Assembly: GCF_026262505.1 (NCBI RefSeq)
Contig: NC_067207.1
Span: 5,092,252-5,156,251, forward strand
Source: Trichomonas vaginalis G3
Lineage: Eukaryota; Parabasalia; Trichomonadida; Trichomonadidae
Reading direction: 5' to 3'
DNA: 64,000 nucleotides
Below are positions 41,827 through 51,378 of this stretch, piece by piece; the first letter of the stretch is position 1, and each line of letters begins with the position of its first letter. A program made the position numbers and the translations under genes. The notes beneath the pieces were generated by a model, which saw only the letters and a list, made by a program, of their open reading frames with translations, was not told the DNA's origin and did not search any database.

Positions 41827-42097
41827 TTTTTGATATTGAATAAATCGCAAGTTAATATCAAGTTAATATCAAAATTATCGACTAATGATCATGTTTGGAA
41901 ATTCTCGGTTAATGTTTTTGCTGTTTTCACTAATAAAAGGAGCTTAATTATCTTAAACTAAAATATTTTTATCTAAAAAACAGCATTGAGATCTTAAAAA
42001 CATTCAATTTTTATCAATATAAATGACTTCCATTCATGATTATTAAACAAATAGAAAAGACAAAAGAAAAAAAGATATAAAATAAAAATCAAACAAA

Positions 42098-44275
42098 TTA
42101 ATCATCAGGACAAGCAGGGAACATCTCTAAATTGGCACTAATGTTCAATGGGATTCGTTTTAGTCTCTCAAAGATCTTTGTCAAATTCAATTGCGTAATA
42201 TGACTCAAATCTCTTGTGAAAGCTGTCCATCTCTCTTCATCATCGTAGTATTCAGGTCCATCAGGGCTCATTGACTCTCTAATTATCTGGAATAGCGCGG
42301 TATTATTAATTTTTCTATGAATTCTCCATAATTCGTGGAACAATTGTGTTACTTGGAAGCTTTCGTCGCTTTCAACATCAAAACCATCATATTTGTCCAT
42401 AAAAATTTGAGCAATTACAATTTGACTCAAAGCACGCTCAGTTTCTGAGTCGAAGTATCCTTCTCGCAAACAGGATGTTGCAATACTTGTTAACAAGTCG
42501 AATAAATCGCAATTTGGCTCTTCCAAATTATAAAATAAATTATTAATCGAATCAATTGGAATAGTAATAGGATATCCTGGTACTGGCAGATCATCTGGTG
42601 TTTGCACATCAAAAACAACTCTAAATGGTCGAGGAATGTTGTAATTCATGATTTTTGCGACAATTTCGATATAATCATCGTAATATTTGAAGATTTCATT
42701 CATATCATATATCTTCTTGAATTCCACAGTCGGTAGGACAAATGTGACATTGTTGGCAGAAATTTCGGACCAAGGAACGTCAAAATTTTGAGTTTGTTCG
42801 AAAATTTTCGGATCTGAACGGATTGCTCTTGGATATAATGCGCAATTCGTGAACGTCATCTTGAGGGATGAAACACTTGTCTCTGCAACACCGATGTAGA
42901 CCATTCCGCCAACTTGAGAGAAAATTTCAGTGACTCCATTGTTGACTTTATAGGCCATGACAACGTGGGGCCATCTCTTCCATGGCGGAGGTTGAGATAC
43001 AAGCGACTGTGAGTGCGCACCGATCTGTATTGCGATGTTATCTGTGAAATTATCTTCAATTTTGCAAGTTGCAGTGACACCAGGTGGCAACCAGAGGCCG
43101 GTTGAGTGGAGTGTCTGCTCGTGAATAGGAATTTCAATAGTATATTCCTTGAATTCCCTAATTTTGGCGAGACCTGGAAATGTTGAACAATCTGGAATGA
43201 CTGAGAGCTTATCGATAGGAAGCTGATTGTATACATCGATAATTAAAACGATAATGATGTTCTGTATGATGTTCGGATCTAAGAAACCATCTTCATTTCT
43301 GATATTTGTCTGATTTAAGTAGTCCCAGCATGCGGACAGTATGTCACAGAGCACATTAGAGTATCTGCCTTTACATGATAAGCAAACATATCTAAGTTCG
43401 GTGACAAAATCGTCTATTGTTTCTGAATTAAAATTATTAAGTGCCATCATTTCTTTGAACGTGTTCACCATCAATGGCAGAGGCTTATTTTTGACCAAAT
43501 CATATGTTACTGGTATATTTGTCTTAATCGGCTCTGAAGTTTCTGAATTGATCGAACAATCCATGAAAGAAAGGCCGAATTCGAGCAGAAAGCTGTTTAT
43601 ATTGAAGCATTCTTCTTGTGTGGAGAACGACGGACAATAGCAGCAACATATCGATCCTCCGTTATTTGCGTAACGTAAAAATTTATCCATTTCTTCTGGT
43701 GTCATTTTGAGTGTACTAGCGCAAATAATCAAATTATATCGAGAAAAGTCTTTTTTGAAATCTCCCTTATCAACGATGAATCCGAGTGCACGGACGATCT
43801 TCACGAGTTGTGACTCGTAGCGTTCGTTGATGTTAAGTAATAACACATTTGATGATAAAAGCTGTTTCGATGTTAACCATATGAATAAATTATGGAAGAA
43901 AGTAGAATATGAATTTTTCGAGATATAGTAGTTAGAAAGCATCTGAATATGTCCTAAGCAAAGAAGTTTACCAGGCTTAGCAATAGAAGCGGCTATAATT
44001 GGCAGTCTGACGTTGGTTTGCTCATCCTCGTTAATAGTAAGGGCTGCAGTTGCGATACAAAAACACTGTTGTTCTAATATAGCTATAGGTACCATGCCTG
44101 GTGGACATATTATCGACTCTACTCCTTCTGTTATTGTCGTGAATTGAATTAAAATTTCTGTCATAGGGTCATTCATATCTAGTTTAACAAGCTGACCACT
44201 TTTTGATGATAGAACTCTCTGTATTCGCTGGGTTTGCGCAACTTGTGGTGATTCCTTTGAATGTGCGCACCCCAT
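42098..44275 (-). CDS. TCAF / peptidase-M60-like protein with N-terminal MGCxxS lipidation motif
   Basis: The best start is ATG 44275, giving MGCAHSKE, a textbook N-myristoylation plus palmitoylation signal (about 725 residues). The N-terminal half contains a glutamine-amidotransferase-like segment (YNLIICASTLKMT, NNGGSICCCYCPS), as in TRPM8 channel-associated factors. The middle carries the M60 accessory beta-domain (STGLWLPPGVTATCKI, IQIGAHSQSL, GGMVYIGVAETS). The M60 zinc motif HExxH is replaced by HELWR at about residue 647, so protease activity is unlikely. It is probably a membrane-tethered regulatory protein. It shares a 52-bp promoter gap with the MED13-like gene. Confidence 0.75.
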   Translation of the reverse strand: MGCAHSKESPQVAQTQRIQRVLSSKSGQLVKLDMNDPMTEILIQFTTITEGVESIICPPGMVPIAILEQQCFCIATAALTINEDEQTNVRLPIIAASIAKPGKLLCLGHIQMLSNYYISKNSYSTFFHNLFIWLTSKQLLSSNVLLLNINERYESQLVKIVRALGFIVDKGDFKKDFSRYNLIICASTLKMTPEEMDKFLRYANNGGSICCCYCPSFSTQEECFNINSFLLEFGLSFMDCSINSETSEPIKTNIPVTYDLVKNKPLPLMVNTFKEMMALNNFNSETIDDFVTELRYVCLSCKGRYSNVLCDILSACWDYLNQTNIRNEDGFLDPNIIQNIIIVLIIDVYNQLPIDKLSVIPDCSTFPGLAKIREFKEYTIEIPIHEQTLHSTGLWLPPGVTATCKIEDNFTDNIAIQIGAHSQSLVSQPPPWKRWPHVVMAYKVNNGVTEIFSQVGGMVYIGVAETSVSSLKMTFTNCALYPRAIRSDPKIFEQTQNFDVPWSEISANNVTFVLPTVEFKKIYDMNEIFKYYDDYIEIVAKIMNYNIPRPFRVVFDVQTPDDLPVPGYPITIPIDSINNLFYNLEEPNCDLFDLLTSIATSCLREGYFDSETERALSQIVIAQIFMDKYDGFDVESDESFQVTQLFHELWRIHRKINNTALFQIIRESMSPDGPEYYDDEERWTAFTRDLSHITQLNLTKIFERLKRIPLNISANLEMFPACPDD

Positions 44276-44327
44276 ATATATATATAAAAATATTGAAATT
44301 TTTTTTTTCAAAAAAAAAATACCGTAT
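44276..44327. promoter_or_regulatory. 52-bp bidirectional promoter
   Basis: The entire space between two divergent starts (44275 minus, 44328 plus) is a T-run/A-run palindrome-like tract. TCA Inr-like triplets occur on both strands (plus TTTTCAAAAA, minus TTTCAATATT). Confidence 0.5.
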
Positions 44328-46649
44328 ATGAACAAGGCGAAGTGGAATCTCGAAATTTTTGATAATCAATGCATAAAAATATACCAGATTTATGCTGATA
44401 TTGATAATTCAGAAGCTTCCGCCGAAGATGTTGCCCTCAGGATGAACATTTTGTCTCATCAAATTTCATATCAAAAAGTTCCTGCGTTTTTTCTAGAAAA
44501 TCAATTGAAATACTTCGAAACAATGGAAAAGAAGAACTTTTGCATTGCATTTGATGTCTTTAATCAATTTGATGAAATTTCCATTCCATATTGGTGCAAA
44601 TTTCAATCAATTGAATGGCATCCGTCGGAAATGTATGAAAAAGATATAGTTGAATTGTTCCAAAAAGCCCTTACTTTGTATTATTTATACGCATTACACG
44701 AATATTCGCCATTTTACTTTACTTCATTCCTGTTTATTGAAGAAGATCCTGTATCATACGAACCATTCTTCTTTAAACCAATGCCTGTTTTGCATCAAGG
44801 AAAACTTGGAGTCAGACATATTAATCATTTTGACGAAACTACAATCCCAAACACTCCAGAATTATTGAAACCGGGATCATCAGTACTCATATGCCCAAAC
44901 GAATTACCTTATACGATTTTGTCCGTAAATTCAGATTCTTTCACAATTCAAATTCCTGATGGAAATATCACATTATACGAATTTGAAAATACAGACTTCC
45001 TTGTTCTAACAAAGTACTCAAGAAATTTCTTGAAATCAAAATCTACTCCAAAAAGAATTTCTTCAAATGAAAAAATTTCAAGCGAATTCGCGCCAATACA
45101 GACATTTTCGTTTACTCCTACAAACTTCAAAGACTTTTATGAAGCAAATTTCGTGATTAATGATGACGAAAATACAGCAAATTGGAATTCTCAGAACCAA
45201 ACCATTCTTGAGGACGCTCCTTATACGGTAGAAGATCTCATTAAAGACCAATGTTCCTCGGAAGCTATGAAAGAAAGCATAAAAAGATACGCCGGAAAAA
45301 TTCCAATTCCAATCAAAAGAAATCCGTTGATGAGACACACAATAATGATCACTCCTATAGATTTGAATCTCGGATTTCCTACTGCCAAGCTCCAAATCAT
45401 AAGTCCAAAATTCCAAATTATTAATGAATTCAATTACGATCAATTTTACCCACCAAATCTCAAAGTTATTGAGAAAGAATCGGTTCAGATTATCCAAGCC
45501 GATAGAATTTTCGATCAATGGGTCGAAAATTGCAGATGCCCACTTTCTGGATCGAAAGACTTACATTACTTGATATTTTGCGAAACAGACCAATCGAAAC
45601 AACAAGTTCTCGATTACATCCACTTAGTTTCTTCTTCATATACAAAATTTAGGCTTGGAAAGATGACTCCTGCCAATCAACCAGAAGAAATCTTATCTCC
45701 GAGTGGAAATGAAGCCTTGGAAGACACTATTGTCAAGTATCTCGATGGAAATACAACATTAGATTTTGCAAATAACAAATATATCATTTTTGTTATTTCT
45801 GATAATAACTTTGATAGTATTATGAAAGGTTATTTTGTTTTTGTACGTCCAGAGTGGGTCAAATCCCCTAATTTGACTGACATTGATTCAATTGGTTTCC
45901 AAATCTACGCCCGCATCAGGGAATTAAGGTCAGAACCATTCGGATCATTCGAAATAACCTCCTGTTTCGATAAAATCGTTCCACCAGCTGATAATTTGTT
46001 CTTTAATATGAGATATCAGCCTCCTTTCATTTTAAGTACGGACAATCCTTTTGTTCTTCATGTAGCCCTTGATCTTAAGAGCCAGGTAGCTGTTTATTCC
46101 GATCACGAGTGTCTTATGCTTAAAATTGACAAAATTCAAAATTTTGATTCAATAAAAAATTACGCAAAGGGCATTCCTTCCATTCTAGGCGTTAATTCCA
46201 TCGAAACTGTCATCACGATATTCACAGAAAGCATGCCTCAGAACATTTTAAACAGAATTCAAAATGAGATGTCGGAACTTGACTGTACAATCCTCTCTTT
46301 GTTCCCAATGACAGGTATCCAGGTATCAGATGAGATGGGAACTGACGGAATTGTCGAAATTTCTGAAAGTCGGTTTAATTTTACCGGAGTTCGACCAGAT
46401 AGCACAGTTTTAGTTGTTTCGCCAACGCTGGAATCATATAAAATCAGCATCTACGGCGGAACATCTGATAAACTTCGCTCAATTGCAAGAAATTTCGTAG
46501 ATCTTTCTTGGGTTTCGGTAAAACCAGGAATGCCGAGAAGGACAACATCTCTTCCACCACATATTGTCGGATTAGTGAAAGGATGTTTCCCAGATTTGAA
46601 AGATTTGACACCTTTGGATTTCCTTCCTCCAAAGAATTTAGATTTCTAA
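44328..46649 (+). CDS. Mediator subunit 13 (MED13)-like protein
   Basis: The 773-residue protein resembles the C-terminal region of MED13. It has an N-terminal conserved block, a 'LHYLIFCETDQSKQQVLDYI' strand-helix followed by FRLGKMTP (compare the 'cRLGxHxP' motif), and 'YIIFVISDNNFDSIMKGYFVF'. A final block, LSWVSVKPGMPRRTTSLPPH, matches the MED13 'LSWL....R.SsLP.H' end. MED13 links the CDK8 kinase module to core Mediator in the nucleus. The fold overall resembles the PIWI-like MED13 module. The protein is shorter than animal MED13, as expected for a divergent protist. The assignment is by motif only. Confidence 0.55.
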   Translation: MNKAKWNLEIFDNQCIKIYQIYADIDNSEASAEDVALRMNILSHQISYQKVPAFFLENQLKYFETMEKKNFCIAFDVFNQFDEISIPYWCKFQSIEWHPSEMYEKDIVELFQKALTLYYLYALHEYSPFYFTSFLFIEEDPVSYEPFFFKPMPVLHQGKLGVRHINHFDETTIPNTPELLKPGSSVLICPNELPYTILSVNSDSFTIQIPDGNITLYEFENTDFLVLTKYSRNFLKSKSTPKRISSNEKISSEFAPIQTFSFTPTNFKDFYEANFVINDDENTANWNSQNQTILEDAPYTVEDLIKDQCSSEAMKESIKRYAGKIPIPIKRNPLMRHTIMITPIDLNLGFPTAKLQIISPKFQIINEFNYDQFYPPNLKVIEKESVQIIQADRIFDQWVENCRCPLSGSKDLHYLIFCETDQSKQQVLDYIHLVSSSYTKFRLGKMTPANQPEEILSPSGNEALEDTIVKYLDGNTTLDFANNKYIIFVISDNNFDSIMKGYFVFVRPEWVKSPNLTDIDSIGFQIYARIRELRSEPFGSFEITSCFDKIVPPADNLFFNMRYQPPFILSTDNPFVLHVALDLKSQVAVYSDHECLMLKIDKIQNFDSIKNYAKGIPSILGVNSIETVITIFTESMPQNILNRIQNEMSELDCTILSLFPMTGIQVSDEMGTDGIVEISESRFNFTGVRPDSTVLVVSPTLESYKISIYGGTSDKLRSIARNFVDLSWVSVKPGMPRRTTSLPPHIVGLVKGCFPDLKDLTPLDFLPPKNLDF

Positions 46650-47443
46650 CTTTGATATTATTTTATTTGTGTATTATATGATATAAAAAAATAGATTTAT
46701 TTATTTCTATATATGAGTTCCAAGATAGTTTATGCAACTACTGTATGATGGCTTATATATCATCTGATTTATAAAGAAGATGACACAATCACAATGTTCG
46801 GCATTAGAAGCAAAAATAATTACAATCAAGATACTTCCAATTATATATACTTTTTGGGCACTAAAGCGCCCGTAAAAAAGTATCCAAAATTGTTAATTTT
46901 ATATGGTGAATGTGCGAGTGCAATAGATGATAACATCAATACAATTCAACCTTATGCATTATATAATATCAGCAAAGAAGTTAACGATAATTTTCTATTA
47001 AATGGAGATGATATCAAATCAAAAGAAAAAATGGTAAGACTGCACTTCATATTGCAGAATTAACTGCTTTGGTTTAATAACTTGATTCACACGACGCAGG
47101 TATTAATACAGTAGGAAATTAAAGAAAAGACTTTACTCAAATTTGCAATTATAGAACAGTGGTCAATTATTGTTGCTATTTTACTGAAAATATTTATTCG
47201 AGAAGATTAAATTAATTTATTGTATTTATTTTTTCAAGAAAAACATATCATTGACATAGACCTATATGTCAAACAAATGCAGTACTATTGTGGATACAGA
47301 TTTGACACATTACAATTTCTATTTGACACTTTACACTTTCCAAATCGTTTCATCATATTGAGTATTTTTCTGAGTATTTCAAATTCGGAAAAGGATGATA
47401 ATAGAAGTGAAACCATAGTAAAAATAATATTGACTTTTTTTTC
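46650..47443. other. Intergenic with ankyrin relic
   Basis: Apart from the ankyrin remnant at 46794-47140, this AT-rich stretch shows no gene. The small ORF 47220-47477 looks like chance. Confidence 0.5.
46794..47140 (+). pseudogene. Ankyrin-repeat gene relic
   Basis: A short frame ends with an ankyrin-like piece (NDNFLLNGDDIKSKEK). After a frame change near 47030 the consensus continues as NGKTALHIAEL, then again after a stop as AGINTVGN. Three frames and a stop make this a decayed fragment of a DUF3447/ankyrin gene, on the opposite strand to the array copies. Confidence 0.55.
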
Positions 47444-48748
47444 ATGGGGCAAATATCGAAATTGTGCAATGAATTAAAGCGTGCACAGGTCATTACAGAA
47501 TGTGGTACATTTTGTATCAATATTAATGATAGAATCATTGAAACAAATAAGTCTTCAGCGATTTGTTTTTCAGATTTAATCCAAGAAAAGTATTTTATTG
47601 ATAAATCAATCAGATCGTTCAAAGTATATCTAAACATTATATGCCAAGATTCAATTGATATACTCTTAAACTTTATAGAAACAGGAAAACTCGAATTTGA
47701 AGCAGATGAGTCTCATTATCATGATATATTTGAAATCGGCAAATGCTTTGGAAATCAACTACTCATACAAATATATAACGAACGCATTAAATCAGACAAA
47801 TATCTTACAAATAAAAACGTTTTTCAGAAATATGAATTTTCTGCTTACGAAAATGATTCTACGATAATGGATGAATGCATTGAGTATATTTCGTCCCATA
47901 TATACTGTTTAAATGATGATGATATCATTACAAATTTTGCCAAAAATGGATTTGAATTTTGTGAAAAAATTTTGAAATCAAAACAACTCAAAATTGAAAA
48001 CGAAGACAAACTCTGTTTCTTACTTTTAGAGGTATGCAGAAGAAACTTAGCATTATTTGATTTATTTGGATTTGTTAACTTACAATTTTGTTCATCTAAA
48101 GTTTATGACGAGATTTATAATTTTGCATGCGAAAACTCTTTTGAATCAAGCCTTTTAGCAATTTATAATGAAACACTGAAATATCATTCAAGTATAAGGG
48201 ATAGTATTGAAATTACAGATCAATCTATCACTTCTTTCGAAAATCCCTTAATTCAAAATCAATTTGAATTATCAGATCAATCTATTAGTATTTATGAATC
48301 AAGATATGTAGAAATTTCTAAAGAAATTAAAATGGAAATGACGGCTTCTTCTATTGGTGGTGGAAGCTTATCCACAATAAATTCTTATTCAAATAATGAT
48401 AATTTCTATACAAATAATGAATTTAATTCATGGCTAAAGGCTGATCTAAAAGGATATAAATTAAAGCCAAAATCATATATTTTACAATCAACATGCATTG
48501 GTGATTTTTGTTTGTTGAGAGGTTGGAAACTAGAAGGTCTCAAAGAAGATGGAAAATCTATTGTATTAGATGAACAATCATATAATTTTAGACAAAAAGA
48601 GATTAACGAATTCCCACTTCAAACTAGCGATTATTTTGTTGCTTTCAGATTAACTCAAACAATAGAGAATTCAAGTAAACATTCATATAATAATTATAAG
48701 CTCATGATTAATGTTTTTGACTTCACAGGAGAATTAATTAAAATTTAA
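47444..48748 (+). CDS. BTB/BACK-type protein with C-terminal discoidin-like domain
   Basis: This 434-residue protein has an N-terminal region resembling a BTB domain ('KVYLNIICQDSIDILLNFIETGKLEFEADESHYHDIFEIGKCFGN'). A helical BACK-like middle, an Asn/Ser-rich linker and a C-terminal domain with 'FNSWLKADLKGYKLKPKSYIL' and 'LRGWKLEGLKEDGKSIVLDEQ' follow. That last part is the F5/8-type-C-like module found in many trichomonad BTB proteins. BTB proteins are often cullin-3 adaptors. The N-terminal MGQISKLC could allow myristoylation. It resembles the N terminus of no neighbour. Confidence 0.65.
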   Translation: MGQISKLCNELKRAQVITECGTFCININDRIIETNKSSAICFSDLIQEKYFIDKSIRSFKVYLNIICQDSIDILLNFIETGKLEFEADESHYHDIFEIGKCFGNQLLIQIYNERIKSDKYLTNKNVFQKYEFSAYENDSTIMDECIEYISSHIYCLNDDDIITNFAKNGFEFCEKILKSKQLKIENEDKLCFLLLEVCRRNLALFDLFGFVNLQFCSSKVYDEIYNFACENSFESSLLAIYNETLKYHSSIRDSIEITDQSITSFENPLIQNQFELSDQSISIYESRYVEISKEIKMEMTASSIGGGSLSTINSYSNNDNFYTNNEFNSWLKADLKGYKLKPKSYILQSTCIGDFCLLRGWKLEGLKEDGKSIVLDEQSYNFRQKEINEFPLQTSDYFVAFRLTQTIENSSKHSYNNYKLMINVFDFTGELIKI

Positions 48749-48887
48749 ATAATTAATGCAATCATAATATGCATACTTTATAACCTCAACACATTTTAAG
48801 CATTGTATCAAAACATTAAACTTTGATTGTTTTGCAAAACCAAATAAACATTTTCCCCTCTAACAAAGCAAAATCAAATTATATATA

Positions 48888-49938
48888 AGGGTTTCGTTTT
48901 GCGAAAAAAACGTACAATACGCAATTTCGCTAGAAAAACATTTAGCTAGCAATTTCGACCTTTGACTCCACTCAAGACGTCACTTTTTTAATTTTGCGGT
49001 ATCATATTTTTGGAAAATCTTTATGAATATTATATAAAAAGTCTCTTTAATATCTATATTTCATATTTTTATCGATTTTTAAAGTTTTTGCGAAAAGTAT
49101 TCGATTGTTTTTGCTATTTGGTCGGGTAAATGTCAGATTTGCAACATTTTCTGATATGATATTCAGATTCTACGTTGATAATAATGCTTATAGAACCCTC
49201 TTGCTATTGTGTCAAAATTGCGAAACCGATAGCAAAAATATCTCGCAATATCAAAATTGAGATATTGAGTGAATTATGCATTATAGAGATTAAAAATCTG
49301 ATTTGTGAAAACATCTCATCAGTTTCTAGCTAATTCAAAAATCTTTACTATCTTATTCGATTAAAATGAAAAGGGAATAGTTTCATTATGCTTTAAATGA
49401 CAGCCTTATAATATAATCATAGTTTTCGCTCAATATGCAGCATTTTTTTTTCGAAATCTATGGTCAATGTCCTAAATACTGATTGCTTTGCATTCATATC
49501 TCTTACATTTTCTATACCCACATCACTATTCATTGCTATTCCTATCTTTTTCATTTTTGTTTGTTTCTCATAATTTCTCAAAAAACACGATAACTAGATA
49601 TTTGTAAATATCATACTTTATAACGTAAATAAGAACTTGACCTATTAAGAAAAGCAGTAATGAAAAGAAAATCTGAAATTCATAAAAATTACAAGTTTCT
49701 GATGACAATTAGCTTAATTAAACCAGGTACAAGATTATATAATTGTATTTCTATCCAATTATCCATATAATATCTTATCCAGAAAAAAAAACTTGATCAA
49801 TACCAAATGATTTTTTAACTAGTAAATAAAGTATTTTCTTTACACACACATTGTATATCATAGTTTTTTTTTTGGTTTCGCAAAACATCCAAAAACAAAT
49901 ATGCTATAAAAGTGACAATTTTAGCAAAACGAAACCCT
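48888..49938. mobile_element. 1.05-kb TA-flanked non-autonomous element with inverted repeats
   Basis: The left end AGGGTTTCGTTTTGCGAAAA and the right end (reverse-complemented) AGGGTTTCGTTTTGCTAAAA agree at all but one position, and TA flanks both. No ORF of note lies inside. Sub-terminal copies of GCAATTTCG lie near the left end. TA target duplications suggest a mariner/Tc1-type or similar transposase acting in trans. The TIR itself contains a TTTCG-CGAAA palindrome. Confidence 0.6.
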
Positions 49939-49940
49939 TA

Positions 49941-50528
49941 TTATATATATAATACTTTCATATAAGAGCAACTTAACTGCATGATATCATTTTGTACTCT
50001 TGCATAGTAAAATCCATCAATTGATCATTTACACTCCATATATTTTTTTATTTTTTTTAGAATTGAGTAAAATTCTTCCAGCATTTGAATCAAAAATTAT
50101 TGTAATGTTTCTAATTTTTTTTCATATTCAAAGATTATCGACGAGTTCAAATACTGATCTAATGCCAGTTTATAAAATGCCCATTGAGAAATTTTTTAAC
50201 ATAAGTTACTTTATTTATGACACTATGACAAAATAATCACGTTCAGCCTTTTTGATCAAAATAACTTTTCGGTTGTTTAAGCTTCAGATGGCTACGCTTG
50301 GGTTTCGGCTATGAATACTACCTTTGGCTAAATATAGCAGATTATAAAACGCTCTTGAATAATATGCTATTTTATAACAGATTATTAAATGAAAATTCAA
50401 GAACATTACTAGAGAAACAGAACAAAGTTCCCAAGTTGGATCCCATCAATATAAAAATCAAAATAATTTTTATCGATCGCAGATTGAAAAGTGATATAAA
50501 AATTTGTCAGTTTTTTTTATTTTCTCCA
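49941..50528. other. Intergenic, nothing recognised
   Basis: AT-rich. The 78-residue ORF at 50000-50236 and the in-frame extension upstream of 50529 (which lacks an ATG) are not convincing. Confidence 0.45.
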
Positions 50529-51056
50529 ATGGAAAATACATCAAATAACATCTCATTTCTCTTAGTTACAGAAGCAATAAAGAACTTAAGAAATGAATAT
50601 GAAGGCATGAATGACAGAAATTTACACGTAGAATCAGATATTTTCAATTTGGGAAGAAAACCAGGCTTTGCAATAGCAGCATTTATGTGCCTTGATAACA
50701 TAAATGTACAAAATGAAACTGAAGCGGCGAGGTTCATTGCAGAAATACTATCAAATAAAATCCTTGGAACAAAAGCGAAAGCAGAACTTAGAGACAGTAA
50801 TATCATTCTCACATTTAAGACACTACCACAAATTTTAATGTCTCTTACGTCTGCAAATGGAATGTTCTCAGAAGAACAATTATTCTGGTTCAAATGCTAT
50901 TCAAACTTCATTGCCGGCGTATTTTCAGGAGCTCTCAATCACTTCGGCTACAGAGCATCAACAACAATCGATCATCCATGCAATAATGACTTAAAAATGA
51001 TTTTCAAACTTGAAAAGCTTGAAGGAGCTTGGGAGTTCTTCTCAGGAAATCATTAA
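50529..51056 (+). CDS. TRAPP-complex Bet3/TRAPPC5-like subunit (putative)
   Basis: From ATG 50529 (MENTSNNISFLL) the frame encodes 175 residues. 'SDIFNLGRKPGFAIAAFMCL' recalls the 'LG.rvG.R..e.l' helix of TRAPP subunits. 'FIAEILSNKILGTKAKAEL' fits the central block. 'FWFKCYSNFIAGVFSGALNH' then FGYRAST matches the diagnostic 'cAafvaGiveGaL...GfpA.Vt' end of the Bet3/Trs31 fold. TRAPP tethers transport vesicles at the Golgi and activates Rab1. Length (about 175) is right. Which subunit it is cannot be settled by eye. Confidence 0.5.
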   Translation: MENTSNNISFLLVTEAIKNLRNEYEGMNDRNLHVESDIFNLGRKPGFAIAAFMCLDNINVQNETEAARFIAEILSNKILGTKAKAELRDSNIILTFKTLPQILMSLTSANGMFSEEQLFWFKCYSNFIAGVFSGALNHFGYRASTTIDHPCNNDLKMIFKLEKLEGAWEFFSGNH

Positions 51057-51378
51057 TACAAATAATATAATTTATGCTATTATTATTTTTACCATTTTTG
51101 TTTTATAAATATTTTGTATAAAAAACTTCTTATTTTTAAGCTACTCTCTATGAACTATTTAATTTCCATGCGTGGCTAAATATTACATTGTTTATCCCTT
51201 GTCATTAGTTATCAATTTGATATGACAAAAATTTAAAGTGAGCCATACGATATTACAAAACCTCCCATTTTTAAGATCAGCTTTCAGAGCAACGTAGTCA
51301 ATAATAAACCAGAGGAAAACGGATAAGATTTTTAGTCCTCTCAAAGTCCAAATTGAATTAAATTCAGTCAATTTTGAC
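51057..51378. other. Intergenic, nothing recognised
   Basis: 322 bp AT-rich spacer. Confidence 0.5.

Larger units (their letters stand above)
26783..41850. repeat. Tandem array of a ~4,059-bp ankyrin + saposin-like unit (four units plus fragment)
   Basis: Units begin near 26783, 30675, 34734 and 38793, all in the same orientation. Each holds an ankyrin/DUF3447 gene (minus) and a saposin-like gene (plus), starting about 950 bp apart and divergent, followed by a 1.2-kb spacer. Positions in unit 2 (after 31,200) and unit 3 correspond at exactly 4,059 bp with about one visible difference. Unit 3 and the first part of unit 4 likewise. Unit 1 is shorter by about 160 bp through scattered small deletions. 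Unit 4 diverges from about 40,455 and is followed by a fifth, truncated ankyrin 5' end. Confidence 0.9.

Noticed and set aside
26783-41850. CRISPR-like array
   Set aside because: Repeat units are 4 kb and gene-bearing; no short regularly spaced repeats, and the genome is eukaryotic.
50000-50236. 78-residue ORF near the TA-flanked element
   Set aside because: Low-complexity hydrophobic translation of AT-rich DNA with no support.
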